Positions 40,830 through 50,025 are shown, counted from the first letter of the stretch. The stretch is DNA of 54,421 nucleotides from an uncultured Clostridia bacterium (GCA_947630625.1 CANRIL010000017.1:1-54421); one strand, 5' to 3'. Notes: generated by a model not told the origin, from the sequence alone. Translations and numbers: made by a program.

Positions 40830-41951
40830 ATGCGTGTACTTCTGACCGGCGGCGGCACGAGCGGCCACGTCAACCCCGCGCTCGCGATAGCGGAGACAAT
40901 AAAGCTGAACGCGCCCGGCTCCGAGATCGCGTTCGTCGGGACGCCGAGAGGGATCGAGAACAGGCTCGTCCCGAAGGCGGGATATAAGCTCTATCATGTG
41001 GATGTGCGCGGGCTGCGGCGTTCGCTGTCACCGGCGAACATCCGCGCGGCGTATCTTGCCGCAGTTTCGCCTTACCGGGCGAAATCAATAATAAAGGAAT
41101 TCCGCCCCGACATCGTGATCGGAACGGGCGGTTACGTCTGCTGGCCTGTCGCGAGGGCAGCCCAGATGATGGGCGTGCCGACGATGCTGCACGAGTCGAA
41201 CGCGTTTCCGGGCGTCGCGGTCAAGATGCTCGCGGATAAAACGGACAAAATCCTGCTCAATTTTGCAAAGACGGCGGAATATCTGAAAAAATGTCCGCCT
41301 GAAAAGCTCGTCGTGGTCGGAAACCCGCTGCGCGCCGGTTTCTCGCCCGACACCGACAAAGGCGCGGCGAGACGGGCGATCGGCGCCGAAGGGTATGAAA
41401 AGGTGATCCTCTCCTACGGCGGCAGCCTCGGGGCGACATACGTCAACGAGGCAGTGATCGCCATGATGCGGGACTATACGAAAAATCACCCCGAAATCCT
41501 GCACACGCTCGCGGTCGGAACGATCGAATGGGAGCGGGCGAGCGCGCTTTTCAAAAGCTCGGGGCTTGAGGGCGTGCCGAATCTGCGCCTCGTCGAATAC
41601 CTATACGATATGCCGACGCAGATGGCGGCGGCAGACCTTCTCATATGCCGCGCGGGCGCGATGACGATATCGGAGGTGGCGATGATGAGAAAGCCCGCGA
41701 TTTTCGTCCCGTCCCCGAACGTGACGGAGAACCATCAATACAAGAACGCGCTCGTGCTCGCCGAGGCGGACGCCGCGGTCATAATCGAGGAAAAAGACCT
41801 TGACGGCGGGCGCGCGCTCATAAAGACGGCTGGGGAACTCATAAGCGACGACAGCCGCCGCGAGGCGATGGGAAACGCCGCCGGAGCGTTCGCCGTAAAG
41901 GACGCGAACAGGCGGATCTGGGACGAGGTCAGAAAGCTCACGGGAGTGTAA
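40830..41951 (+). CDS. murG: UDP-GlcNAc:undecaprenyl-PP-MurNAc-pentapeptide GlcNAc transferase
   Basis: Makes lipid II from lipid I on the cytosolic face of the membrane. A 373-residue GT28 glycosyltransferase with two Rossmann domains: TGGGTSGHVNPALAIAE at the start, GTGGYVCWPVARAA near residue 93, HESNAFPG near 125, and the donor site with ICRAGAMTISEVAM near 272. The stop codon lies inside an 11-bp tandem array, so the array slightly overlaps coding sequence. Confidence 0.96.
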   Translation: MRVLLTGGGTSGHVNPALAIAETIKLNAPGSEIAFVGTPRGIENRLVPKAGYKLYHVDVRGLRRSLSPANIRAAYLAAVSPYRAKSIIKEFRPDIVIGTGGYVCWPVARAAQMMGVPTMLHESNAFPGVAVKMLADKTDKILLNFAKTAEYLKKCPPEKLVVVGNPLRAGFSPDTDKGAARRAIGAEGYEKVILSYGGSLGATYVNEAVIAMMRDYTKNHPEILHTLAVGTIEWERASALFKSSGLEGVPNLRLVEYLYDMPTQMAAADLLICRAGAMTISEVAMMRKPAIFVPSPNVTENHQYKNALVLAEADAAVIIEEKDLDGGRALIKTAGELISDDSRREAMGNAAGAFAVKDANRRIWDEVRKLTGV

Positions 41952-42011
41952 ACACAGCGTAGACGCAGCACAAGTGCAGCGTAGACGCATCGTAAACGGA
42001 GCGTAAACGCA
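41946..42011. repeat. Six tandem 11-bp palindromic units between murG and ftsQ
   Basis: Units begin at 41946, 41957, 41968, 41979, 41990 and 42001, exactly one helical turn apart. The 2nd, 4th and 6th read GCGTAGACGCA, GCGTAGACGCA and GCGTAAACGCA. The others are GTGTAAACACA, GCACAAGTGCA and TCGTAAACGGA. Each is an inverted repeat of the form GCGT-AR-ACGC plus A. Variants at one arm are matched on the other (GTGT/ACAC, GCAC/GTGC), which keeps the palindrome. The first unit contains the murG stop codon. Confidence 0.85.
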
Positions 42012-42030
42012 AAGGAACGGGAATCGGAAA

Positions 42031-43035
42031 ATGGCGGACAACAAAAACAAAATTCAAAAATCTCATATCGCCGCGGCGGAGGACTTTGACACAAAAGAGC
42101 GCCGCCGTTATTTCCGTCTCCTGAAAAGCATGAAATACAGGAAAAAGGACGCGAAGGGGCAGGAAGAGCTCGCCGGGAGGATGCACGACCTCGTGAAGTC
42201 GAACGCGGAGCGTCAGGCGTATGAGGAAAAATTCGCCCACAATATCTCGGTCACGTCAAAACACGAAAGACGCCGGAAATTCAAGCTGCGCTGGCGGGTC
42301 TACACATTCCTGATCACCGGCGGCGCCGTGCTTTTCCTCGTCGGCTTCCTCCTTTATTCATACGTGCTCGTCGTTGAAAATATCAACGTTGTAGGTACGG
42401 ACAGGTACGCGGCGGAGGATCTTATCAGCGAGAGCGGACTGGAACCCGGGGACAAGCTTCTTTCCCTGTCGATCGACGCTGGCGCGATCGAGGAACGGAT
42501 CATAGACAGGTTCCCGTATATAAAATCGGTGAAGCTGAAACGAAGCCTGCCGGACACGATGACGCTCGTCGTGACGGAAGAGGTGCCTGTCTTCGTCTCC
42601 GAGGTGTACGGGGAATATTATCTTCTGACAGAGGAGATGAGGGTGCTCGAACGCAGCCGTGAGCAGCCCGAGGGCGACTATATCAGGCTCAAGCTGCCGG
42701 AGGAGGAGATAAGGACGGCGCGCGACGGGCACGTGCTCGAAATGGACGGCAACATGCTCGATGTGGTGCTGCGCGCGGCGAAGGCTGTTTCCTCCGAGAC
42801 GATGAGGGAGGGGACAAGCGTCCTCGATGTCAGGGACAGATTCAATATACTGATCTCGTACGGCGGCAGATTCAGGCTGGAGCTCGGCACCGTGAACGAT
42901 ATCGACATCAAGCTTTCGCTCGCATTTGAGATAATGAAGAGCGATAAATTCGCGGGCGGCAACAAGGGGACGATATATCTTGACGACGTGAACCGCGCGA
43001 GCGCCATAATCGACAACGAACTCGATCTTGATTGA
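42031..43035 (+). CDS. ftsQ: Cell division protein FtsQ/DivIB
   Basis: Bitopic divisome protein that binds FtsL and FtsB/DivIC. The 334 residues comprise a long charged cytosolic N-terminus (about 1-90), one membrane helix (about 92-113, FLITGGAVLFLVGFLLYSYV), then a POTRA domain (from VVENINVVGTDRYAAEDLI) and a beta domain (VVTEEVPVFVSEVYGEYYLL). The long cytosolic part is typical of DivIB in Firmicutes. The usual murB or murC in front of it is absent. Confidence 0.88.
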   Translation: MADNKNKIQKSHIAAAEDFDTKERRRYFRLLKSMKYRKKDAKGQEELAGRMHDLVKSNAERQAYEEKFAHNISVTSKHERRRKFKLRWRVYTFLITGGAVLFLVGFLLYSYVLVVENINVVGTDRYAAEDLISESGLEPGDKLLSLSIDAGAIEERIIDRFPYIKSVKLKRSLPDTMTLVVTEEVPVFVSEVYGEYYLLTEEMRVLERSREQPEGDYIRLKLPEEEIRTARDGHVLEMDGNMLDVVLRAAKAVSSETMREGTSVLDVRDRFNILISYGGRFRLELGTVNDIDIKLSLAFEIMKSDKFAGGNKGTIYLDDVNRASAIIDNELDLD

Positions 43036-43116
43036 CTTTTGCGGCAGAAAAACCGTTTGAAGCATAAAAATTTCTAAAAAATTTCGGTTTTGTTTGATTA
43101 AAAATCAAAAGACGTA

Positions 43117-43145
43117 TTGCAAAAAATCAAAAAATATAGTATTCT
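43117..43145 (+). promoter_or_regulatory. Promoter of ftsZ
   Basis: TTGCAA (43117-43122) and TATTCT (43140-43145), spacer 17 bases, in an AT-rich stretch. A hairpin TGCGCCC/GGGCGCA (43176-43192) lies in the leader. ftsZ can thus be transcribed apart from the rest of the cluster. Confidence 0.6.
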
Positions 43146-43222
43146 ATATATAATGGTATCAGTATAAACGCGCAGTGCGCCCGCCGGGCGCATAATCGAC
43201 TGCGGCGGGGAGGAAACAAAAA

Positions 43223-44485
43223 ATGGCATTCGAACTTGACGATAACTTTGAAAGCGGCGTAAATATTAAGGTCATAGGCGTCGGCGGCGGCGGCGGGAAT
43301 GCCGTCAACAGGATGATAACGTCTCATATCAGGGGCGTTGAGTTCATCTGCATCAATACGGATAAGCAGGCGCTTCTTCACTCTAGCGCACCGAATAAGA
43401 TCCCGATAGGCGAGAAGATCACAAAGGGTCACGGCGCAGGCGCAAACCCGGATGTCGGCTGCCAGGCTGCCGAGGAAAACCTCGAGGAGATCAAGACCGC
43501 GATCCAGGGCGCCGACATGGTGTTCATTACGACGGGCATGGGCGGCGGCACCGGCACGGGCGCGGCTCCCGTTGTGGCGCGCGCGGCAAAGGAAATGGGA
43601 ATTCTGACGGTCGGCATCGTCACAAAGCCGTTCGCTTTCGAAGGAAAGCGCAGAATGGCGCAGGCTGAAGCCGGCATCGATAACTTAAGACAGTACGTTG
43701 ATTCTCTTGTTGTCATCCCGAACGAACGACTCTCGCAGGTTTCGGAGGCGCGCATCACGCTTCTGAACGCGTTTGAGATCGCTGACGACGTGCTTCGCCA
43801 CGGCGTTCAGAGCATATCGGAACTCATAAACGTTCCCGGTCTTGTCAACCTCGACTTTGCGGACGTGTCCTCCATCATGAAGGACGCGGGGCTCGCTCAC
43901 ATGGGCGTCGGAGAGGCTACGGGCAAGGACAAGGCGGAGCTCGCGGCGAAGGCGGCGATCTCGTCCCCGCTGCTTGAGACATCTATTTCCGGCGCGACCG
44001 GTATCCTCGTCAGCATCACAGGTTCCCCCGATATCGGACTTGACGACGTATATCAGGCGTCGACAATGGTCGTCGCGGAGGCTCATCCGGATGCGAACAT
44101 CATCTGGGGCGCAAACCTCGACCCCGAACTTGAGGACAAGATGAAGGTGACTATCATCGCAACTGGCTTTGCGAAGAATGACGATGAGCGCGTACAGCGT
44201 CACGTCGCGCCGACACCGACCTCCACGGAGCGCAAGCCCGCTCCCGCGAAGACTCCCGAACCCGAAGAAAAGCCGCAGCAGGCAGAGCCCGAGGAAGAAG
44301 AAGATTTCTTCGGCAGCGACGATATATATAAGCAGCAGCGCGGGTCGTCCACGCAGCCGCCAAGACCCCAGAACGACGGAGATTCTTCTGTAGGCTCCGG
44401 CGACGGGCTCATGTCTGACGACGACTTTGACGACCTGATGAGCATCCTCAAGAAGCCGAAAAACAACGGCGGAAGAAGATTCTGA
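43223..44485 (+). CDS. ftsZ: Cell division protein FtsZ
   Basis: Tubulin-like GTPase that forms the Z ring. At 420 residues it has [13 protein letters not shown] at the start, the tubulin signature [13 protein letters not shown] near residue 108, and the catalytic loop [11 protein letters not shown] near 208. A Pro/Glu-rich linker (about 325-400) precedes the C-terminal peptide [15 protein letters not shown], the docking site for partners such as SepF or FtsA. ftsA, often just upstream, is not in the window. A strong terminator follows. Confidence 0.98.
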   Translation: MAFELDDNFESGVNIKVIGVGGGGGNAVNRMITSHIRGVEFICINTDKQALLHSSAPNKIPIGEKITKGHGAGANPDVGCQAAEENLEEIKTAIQGADMVFITTGMGGGTGTGAAPVVARAAKEMGILTVGIVTKPFAFEGKRRMAQAEAGIDNLRQYVDSLVVIPNERLSQVSEARITLLNAFEIADDVLRHGVQSISELINVPGLVNLDFADVSSIMKDAGLAHMGVGEATGKDKAELAAKAAISSPLLETSISGATGILVSITGSPDIGLDDVYQASTMVVAEAHPDANIIWGANLDPELEDKMKVTIIATGFAKNDDERVQRHVAPTPTSTERKPAPAKTPEPEEKPQQAEPEEEEDFFGSDDIYKQQRGSSTQPPRPQNDGDSSVGSGDGLMSDDDFDDLMSILKKPKNNGGRRF

Positions 44486-44510
44486 TAAAAAGCATCATAA
44501 ATAAAATTTT

Positions 44511-44541
44511 CCGGCGGCACGCGTGCCGCCGGATTCTTTTA
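44511..44541 (+). terminator. Terminator after ftsZ
   Basis: CCGGCGGCAC pairs with GTGCCGCCGG over GC, followed by ATTCTTTTATT. It ends the dcw cluster. Confidence 0.85.
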
Positions 44542-44547
44542 TTATGT

Positions 44548-44739
44548 GACCTCGCCGTAAGCGCCGCCGTCACGGACGGCGGTGAAGCGGACGTTTTTGA
44601 TGTCATGCGGCGATCTCACCGCAAACGACGCCATCACGGATGATGACAAAGCCGGCGTTTTTGATGTCATGTTATGACCTCGCCGTAAACGATGCCGTCA
44701 CGGACGGCGGTAAAGCGGACGTTTCTGATGTCGCTCTGC
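44548..44739 (-). repeat. 64-bp tandem repeat, three copies of the mtaB 3' end
   Basis: Copies at 44676-44739 (inside mtaB), 44612-44675 and 44548-44611 each span 64 bases. The outer two agree at 55 of 64 positions. Read leftward, each encodes a similar tail ending in a stop: RFTAVRDGIVYGEVIT, GFVIIRDGVVCGEIAA and RFTAVRDGGAYGEVT. Because 64 is one more than a multiple of three, each copy is in the next reading frame. The TGA of the first copy overlaps the first codon of the second (TGAC). Confidence 0.88.
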
Positions 44740-45977
44740 GGGACACCGGCGAGCGGCGTTCTCACCTCGATAAACGAGGCGGTGCGTCCGGTGTGCATCC
44801 CGTCCGCGTCGGACTCGAAGAGGACGGGGGCTTCGGGCGTGGCGGAAACATAGTCGCGCAGCACCTCGTCTCTGACCTGGCGGCCGACCTCGATAAGTCG
44901 GGCGGCGCGCTCATGCCTGACAGGCGCCGGGACCTGCGGCTCCATTTTTTCGGCGGCGGTGCCCCGGCGCGGCGAAAACGGAAAGACGTGCAGCTGCAAA
45001 AAGCGCGCGCGCCGGACGAAATCCGCCGTCTCTTCAAAATCGTCCTCAGTCTCGCCCGGGAAGCCGACAATTATGTCGGTCGTGAACATGACGCCGGGGA
45101 TCGCGGCGCGCAGCGCCTCGATCCGCTTCATTGCGGACGGTGCGCTATATTTCCGGCGCATCGCGGCGAGCGTTTTTGAGCATCCGCTCTGGAGCGACAG
45201 GTGATAGTGCGGGACGAGCGCGGGCGTCACGGCGGCGGCGCTTACGAATTCGGGAGTTATGACGGTCGGTTCAAGCGAGCCAAGACGTATCCGCGCGATG
45301 CCGGGTATTTCGGCGACGGCGCGTATCAGCCCAATCAGCGACTCCTTTGTGTCGCGCCCGAACGATGCGGTTTCGATCCCGGTCAAAACGACCTCGCGAA
45401 CGCCCCTGGCTGCGAGCGCGGTCACCTCGGAGATGATGCTTTCCGTCTTGCGCGAGCGGACGGGACCTCTCATCGACGGGATCAGGCAGTATGCGCAGCG
45501 CCCCTCGCATCCGTCGCAGATCTTGACGTATGCGCGCGTGCGCGGGGCGGACGTGATCGCCATTTCTTCGATCGTGCGCGTGTCGGCGATGTCGCTGGGG
45601 GAAACGAGGACGCGCGCGAGGACGGGCGCGCCGTTTCTTATTATGTCAAGCGCCTCGTCCGCGGCGCGGAGCTTCCCTTTGTTGCCGATAACGCAGGCGA
45701 CGCCGCTGATCTTTGCGGCAGCCTCCGGCTGTGACTGCGAAAAGCAGCCGCAGATGATGACGGAGCCCCCATAGCGGCTGGCGCGGCGGATCAGCTGGCG
45801 GCTTTTGCGCTCCGCCTCCGCGGTTACGGCGCACGTGTTGATTATATATATGTCCGCGCGCTCGTCCGGGGAGCGCAGTTCAAATCCGAGCGCGCGCAGT
45901 CTTTCGGCTATCGCCTCGCTCTCGTATTGATTTACCTTGCAGCCGAGCGTTATGACTGACGCTGTCGGAGAATTCAT
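44667..45977 (-). CDS. mtaB: tRNA t6A37 methylthiotransferase
   Basis: Radical SAM enzyme that adds a methylthio group to t6A37 of ANN-decoding tRNAs. At 436 residues it has the N-terminal UPF0004 domain (TLGCKVNQYESEAI, plus cysteines in INTCAV and CGCFSQ) for one iron-sulfur cluster. The radical SAM cluster site CDGCEGRCAYCLIPSMRGPVRS (cysteines spaced 3 and 2) lies near residue 155. The C-terminal TRAM domain contains DGMHTGRTASFIEV. The gene converges on ftsZ. Its last 20 codons belong to a 64-bp tandem repeat that continues past the stop. Confidence 0.95.
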   Translation of the reverse strand: MNSPTASVITLGCKVNQYESEAIAERLRALGFELRSPDERADIYIINTCAVTAEAERKSRQLIRRASRYGGSVIICGCFSQSQPEAAAKISGVACVIGNKGKLRAADEALDIIRNGAPVLARVLVSPSDIADTRTIEEMAITSAPRTRAYVKICDGCEGRCAYCLIPSMRGPVRSRKTESIISEVTALAARGVREVVLTGIETASFGRDTKESLIGLIRAVAEIPGIARIRLGSLEPTVITPEFVSAAAVTPALVPHYHLSLQSGCSKTLAAMRRKYSAPSAMKRIEALRAAIPGVMFTTDIIVGFPGETEDDFEETADFVRRARFLQLHVFPFSPRRGTAAEKMEPQVPAPVRHERAARLIEVGRQVRDEVLRDYVSATPEAPVLFESDADGMHTGRTASFIEVRTPLAGVPQSDIRNVRFTAVRDGIVYGEVIT

Positions 45978-46036
45978 TTTCGCGTCCTTTCCCCGAAATT
46001 AACACATTTCGTGCCGTTTTCATATGATAATAAAGC

Positions 46037-46065
46037 AGTATATCACACATTCGCGCGATTGTAAA
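46037..46065 (-). promoter_or_regulatory. Promoter of mtaB
   Basis: TTTACA (46065-46060) and TATACT (46042-46037), spacer 17 bases. Confidence 0.7.
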
Positions 46066-46116
46066 GAAACTCTGCCCTGATACGTCAAAATAAACGACAA
46101 AAATTCCAAATGTATG

Positions 46117-46145
46117 TTGACAAATTTAAAATAATATGTTATATA
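46117..46145 (+). promoter_or_regulatory. Promoter of the lipoprotein gene
   Basis: TTGACA (46117-46122) and TATATA (46140-46145), spacer 17 bases, in AT-rich sequence that also holds the divergent mtaB promoter. Confidence 0.7.
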
Positions 46146-46196
46146 TAAATTGGAAGTTTACAATAAAATTGTCCATACTGAGAAGGTGACAAAATC

Positions 46197-46718
46197 ATGA
46201 AGTCAAATTCAAACGTTTGGAAATGTTCGGCAGTTCTCGCAGCATGTATTGCGATCATTCTTGCTGTAGCTTTATTCGGGTGTGCGCGTGAGCTTTCGGA
46301 GCCGGGAAACGGGACGGAAGAAGGGACGGAATCGTTTGATTTTTATCGCGACTACACAGGGACAGGGCTTCCGGGGGATCATCTCGGCTATTATCTTCTT
46401 TATGTGAACGGAGATCTGCACATGCTCGACCTCGGCGACCCGGCCGGGTATCTGGAAGAGCTGCCGGAAGGGTTTTCACTTTTCGGGACTGTGCAGGACG
46501 ACGATTTTTATACTGTTCCCAAAAAGGAGCTGTCGGCATGCCACATAGAAAAAGGCACGCGGGTGTACACTAACCCCGACGATATTTCAGCGGTGTATGT
46601 GGAGCGGAAGTATGACGACGGCAGGGTCGGATATTATCTCTATAAGCTTTGCCGGGAAAATGATTATTCACTTATAAGCCGGGAGCTTGAAAGGCTGCGT
46701 GAGCTGAAAAACAAATAA
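46197..46718 (+). CDS. Hypothetical lipoprotein
   Basis: A 173-residue protein with a signal sequence (charged start, hydrophobic core about 10-27) and a lipobox LFGC, so the mature protein would begin at Cys29 and be lipid-anchored outside the membrane. Phe at -2 is less common than Ala or Ser. The mature part is acidic and Tyr-rich, with GYYLLYVNGDLHML and VGYYLYKL as beta strands. I recognise no family. AGAAGG serves as ribosome site. It has its own promoter and terminator. Confidence 0.75.
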   Translation: MKSNSNVWKCSAVLAACIAIILAVALFGCARELSEPGNGTEEGTESFDFYRDYTGTGLPGDHLGYYLLYVNGDLHMLDLGDPAGYLEELPEGFSLFGTVQDDDFYTVPKKELSACHIEKGTRVYTNPDDISAVYVERKYDDGRVGYYLYKLCRENDYSLISRELERLRELKNK

Positions 46719-46744
46719 AAATCTGCGGACAAAAATTTCACCGC

Positions 46745-46788
46745 GGGGACGTTTGAAAAAAAGAACGTCCCCCTTTATTTTTCTTTTC
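46745..46788 (+). terminator. Terminator after the lipoprotein gene
   Basis: GGGGACGTT pairs with AACGTCCCC over a ten-base loop, followed by CTTTATTTTTCTTTT. Confidence 0.85.
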
Positions 46789-46839
46789 GTTCCATAAATT
46801 GCAGAGGCTTTTTTGACCTCTGCGGGACAAAATACATAC

Positions 46840-47916
46840 ATGGGAAAAGAAACGAGGATCAGGAAGTATAAGACACACCCGCTCGTCGGCGCGGCGCTCG
46901 CGCTGTCGCTGCTTTTGACGGCGGCAATGTGCGCAGCGTCGTTCGGGTTTTATATGTACGTTGAAAAGCAGAACAGAGAGGCGCTTGAGATGAGGGAGAA
47001 GTGCGCGGAGGAGGCGTATTTATGCCTCTGTGAAAATCTCGGACTTCGCGAAATGCGCGCGGCGGCGGAGGCGCTGTCACGGCTTGAGCTTTTCGGCGGC
47101 TGCGGCGAGGCGGACGATCTGCGCGCCGCGATAATATCCGGAAACGTTGACGAGGAGACTGCCGAGGCGCTGCGCGAGGCGCTTGACGGGAGCGCGACCG
47201 TATATGAAGCTGTCGCAGACGCTGACCGCGCGGCGGGGAAAACGCTCGTAGAATCAGACACGGCGGCGGGCGGCGGCTCATGGGCGGCGCTCCGCGATCT
47301 TGACGAGGTCGGCACAAACGAGGCGCACAAGCTCGCCTCCCGTTACGTCGGCGGCGGCGTTACGCTTGAACAGGCCGAGAACCGCACGTTTCCGCCCGTT
47401 TACACGTTCACTTGCAAAAACGCGTCCGCGGACATAACGCGCGCGGGCGGGAAGCTTTTGCGCATGTACGTATACAGGCACGGCGGCGCGACCGAAAAGA
47501 GCGACGAACACTGCCGCGCGGCGGCGGAAAAGTTCATCGAAAGCGCCGGGATAAAGGGCGCGGTGCTCGTCTCGGAGGAGGCGGACAAAGACGAGGTGGG
47601 ATACGTGTTCGCGGGGTCCTTTTCGCTCGGAGACGAGACTGTGGTGTGTCCTGATGAAACTGTAAAGGTCGGCGTCAGCCGCAAGGGAGCCGCCGTTTGC
47701 TTTTTCGACGCCGCGGTTTATTATAGGGAAAAACCCGCGTCGCATGACGTGGATCTCCCCTCCGTCAACCGCGCGCAGGCGGCGAAATCGTTCGGAGTCG
47801 ATCCCGAAAATTTGACGCTTGTCTATACCGAAAACAGGTTATTTTGGCGGCTTGGTGGTGTGAAAACGCTGCTTTTAGACGCACAAACCGGCGAAATCAG
47901 GGTTCAAAATCCGTGA
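46840..47916 (+). CDS. YpeB-like germination protein
   Basis: A protein of about 358 residues with one N-terminal membrane helix (about 15-40), a helical extracytoplasmic region rich in Ala and Glu (45-150), and a C-terminal beta-rich part with repeated patterns of PepSY type (KLLRMYVYRHG, ETVKVGVSRKGAAVCFF, LLLDAQTGEI). This is the layout of YpeB, needed in bacilli to keep the spore cortex enzyme SleB stable. I chose ATG 46840; TTG 46813 lies in a hairpin (46801-46823). No sleB lies next to it, but a SleB-domain protein is encoded 5 kb downstream. Similarity is by pattern, hence moderate confidence. Confidence 0.62.
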   Translation: MGKETRIRKYKTHPLVGAALALSLLLTAAMCAASFGFYMYVEKQNREALEMREKCAEEAYLCLCENLGLREMRAAAEALSRLELFGGCGEADDLRAAIISGNVDEETAEALREALDGSATVYEAVADADRAAGKTLVESDTAAGGGSWAALRDLDEVGTNEAHKLASRYVGGGVTLEQAENRTFPPVYTFTCKNASADITRAGGKLLRMYVYRHGGATEKSDEHCRAAAEKFIESAGIKGAVLVSEEADKDEVGYVFAGSFSLGDETVVCPDETVKVGVSRKGAAVCFFDAAVYYREKPASHDVDLPSVNRAQAAKSFGVDPENLTLVYTENRLFWRLGGVKTLLLDAQTGEIRVQNP

Positions 47917-47932
47917 AAGTGACAAAAATCGC

Positions 47933-47961
47933 TTGCAATATCCCACAATGAGTGTTATAAT
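47933..47961 (+). promoter_or_regulatory. Promoter of metG-tatD
   Basis: TTGCAA (47933-47938) and TATAAT (47956-47961), spacer 17 bases; transcription should start near 47968. Confidence 0.75.
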
Positions 47962-48042
47962 CCGTTCTGTATGACGGATAATTTTTCTATCATAAATTTA
48001 TCCGCCATAATGGAAATCGGAAAAAACGAGAGGCGCTTTTAC

Positions 48043-50025
48043 ATGAGAGAGCATTACGGCGAACATAAAAACGAGAAATACTATATCACGACCGCCATTG
48101 CATACGCATCCGGCAAGCCGCACATCGGCAACACTTACGAGGTGATAATGACGGATGCGATAGCGCGCTTTCGCCGCCAGCTCGGTTCGGACGTTTTTTT
48201 CTGCACCGGCACGGATGAGCACGGCGAGAAGATAGAGAATCTCGCCGCCAAGGAAGGCATCACGCCGAAGCAGCTCGTCGACCGCGTTTCCGGCGAGGTG
48301 CGCGCGCTGTGGGATCTGATGAATGCGAGCTATGACCACTTCATCCGCACGACGGACGCGCATCACGAGGCGGCGGTGCAGCATATCTTCACCGAAATGT
48401 ACGAGCGCGGGGACATTTATAAAAGCACATACGAGGGCTGGTACTGCGTCCCTTGCGAGAGCTTTATCACTGATTCGCAGATAGGCGAGGGCGGCGTCTG
48501 CCCGGACTGCGGCAGACCTGTCGAGAGAAAGAGCGAGGAGGCGTATTACTTCAACGCGAGCAAATACGCGCCGGCGCTTATAAAGTATATTGAAGAGCAC
48601 CCCGATTTCATAGAACCGGAGTCCCGCAGAAAGGAAATGCTGAACAATTTCCTTTACGCAGGCCTTCAGGACCTCTGCGTGTCCCGCACATCGTTCAAAT
48701 GGGGCATCCCCGTCAAATTTGATGAAAAACACGTCGTATACGTCTGGCTCGACGCGCTCTTCAACTATCTGACGGCGCTCGGCTACGATCCCGAAAACGG
48801 CGATGAGCAGCCGGAAAATTGTAGAAAATACTGGCCTGCGGACGTGCATATCATAGGTAAAGACATCGCCCGCTTCCATACGATATACTGGCCTATATTC
48901 CTGATGTCTCAGGGAATGCCGCTGCCGAAAAAGGTGTTTGCGCACCCGTGGTTCAATTTCGGCGCGGATAAAATGTCCAAATCGCGCGGAAATATAATTT
49001 ATGCCGACGATATGGCAAGGCGCGTCGGCGTGGACGGCGTCCGCTATTATGCGCTCTCCGAAATGCCATACGCGCAGGACGGAAGCATCACGTGGGAGTC
49101 GATAGTGGCGCGCTACAACAGCGACCTTGCGAACAATCTCGGGAACCTCGTCTCGCGCACCGTCGCGATGACGAAGAAGTATTTCAGCGGCGTCGTTCCC
49201 GCGCCGGGCGAGCAGACGGAGCTCGACGCAGAGCTCAAGTCGGCGTTCCTCAAGGCCGTCGACGGAGTGTATGACAATATGCTTACGTTCCATGTCGCGG
49301 ACGCTCTTGAATGTGTCTTCTCCGCGCTGCGCCGCGCAAACAAATATATCGACGAGACGACGCCGTGGACGCTCGCAAAGGGCGGCGACGCGGAAAAAGA
49401 AAGACTTGGAACGGTCATTTATAACCTGCTTGAGTCTATAAGGATCGCGGCAGTGCTGCTTTATCCGTTCATCCCCGCGTCATCGGAGTCGATCCTTGCC
49501 TCGCTCGGAACGGATGAGACAGACTATGACAAGCTTGAAAGCTTCGGCGGACTTGTGCCGGGCGGCAATGTGAACGACGCGGCGCCGCTGTTCGCGCGCA
49601 TAGACGAGGCGAAGTTCATGGCGGAGATCGAAGCCGAGAGAGCCGCAGCGCAGAAGGCGGCGAAGGCGGAGGGCGAACACAAAGAGGAAGCGCACGAGGG
49701 AATTGCCCAGATCGGGATAGACGACTTTATGGGAGTCGAGCTGCGCACGGCGGAGGTCGTGGCGTGCGAACGCGTTCCGAAGGCAAAGAAGCTGCTGTGC
49801 CTGCAGCTTGATCTCGGATATGAGCGCCGTCAGGTCGTGTCCGGCATCGCGAAATGGTACGCGCCGGAGGACCTGATCGGGAAAAAAGTCATCGTCGTTG
49901 CAAATCTCAAGTCGGCGACGCTTTGCGGAGTCGAGAGCCGCGGGATGATCCTCGCGTCAGGAGAGGAACAGGTGCGGGTCGTATTCCTCGCGCCCGACAC
50001 GCCGAACGGAGAGCGTGTCAGATAA
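48043..50025 (+). CDS. metG: Methionyl-tRNA synthetase
   Basis: Charges initiator and elongator tRNA-Met. From ATG 48043 it has 660 residues. The HIGH motif is in ASGKPHIGNTYE, the zinc knuckle is CVPCESF plus CPDCGR (near residue 127), and KMSKS is in DKMSKSRGN. The C-terminal tRNA-binding OB fold begins DFMGVELRTAEVV (near 565), as in dimeric MetRS. ATG 48043 follows GAGAGG; the in-frame ATG codons at 47971 and 48010 lie at or near the transcription start and have no ribosome site. tatD follows directly. Confidence 0.96.
   Translation: MREHYGEHKNEKYYITTAIAYASGKPHIGNTYEVIMTDAIARFRRQLGSDVFFCTGTDEHGEKIENLAAKEGITPKQLVDRVSGEVRALWDLMNASYDHFIRTTDAHHEAAVQHIFTEMYERGDIYKSTYEGWYCVPCESFITDSQIGEGGVCPDCGRPVERKSEEAYYFNASKYAPALIKYIEEHPDFIEPESRRKEMLNNFLYAGLQDLCVSRTSFKWGIPVKFDEKHVVYVWLDALFNYLTALGYDPENGDEQPENCRKYWPADVHIIGKDIARFHTIYWPIFLMSQGMPLPKKVFAHPWFNFGADKMSKSRGNIIYADDMARRVGVDGVRYYALSEMPYAQDGSITWESIVARYNSDLANNLGNLVSRTVAMTKKYFSGVVPAPGEQTELDAELKSAFLKAVDGVYDNMLTFHVADALECVFSALRRANKYIDETTPWTLAKGGDAEKERLGTVIYNLLESIRIAAVLLYPFIPASSESILASLGTDETDYDKLESFGGLVPGGNVNDAAPLFARIDEAKFMAEIEAERAAAQKAAKAEGEHKEEAHEGIAQIGIDDFMGVELRTAEVVACERVPKAKKLLCLQLDLGYERRQVVSGIAKWYAPEDLIGKKVIVVANLKSATLCGVESRGMILASGEEQVRVVFLAPDTPNGERVR

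Noticed and set aside
41946-42011. Plasmid-type replication origin iterons
   Set aside because: The repeats look like iterons, but there is no replication initiator gene and the locus is inside the chromosomal dcw cluster.
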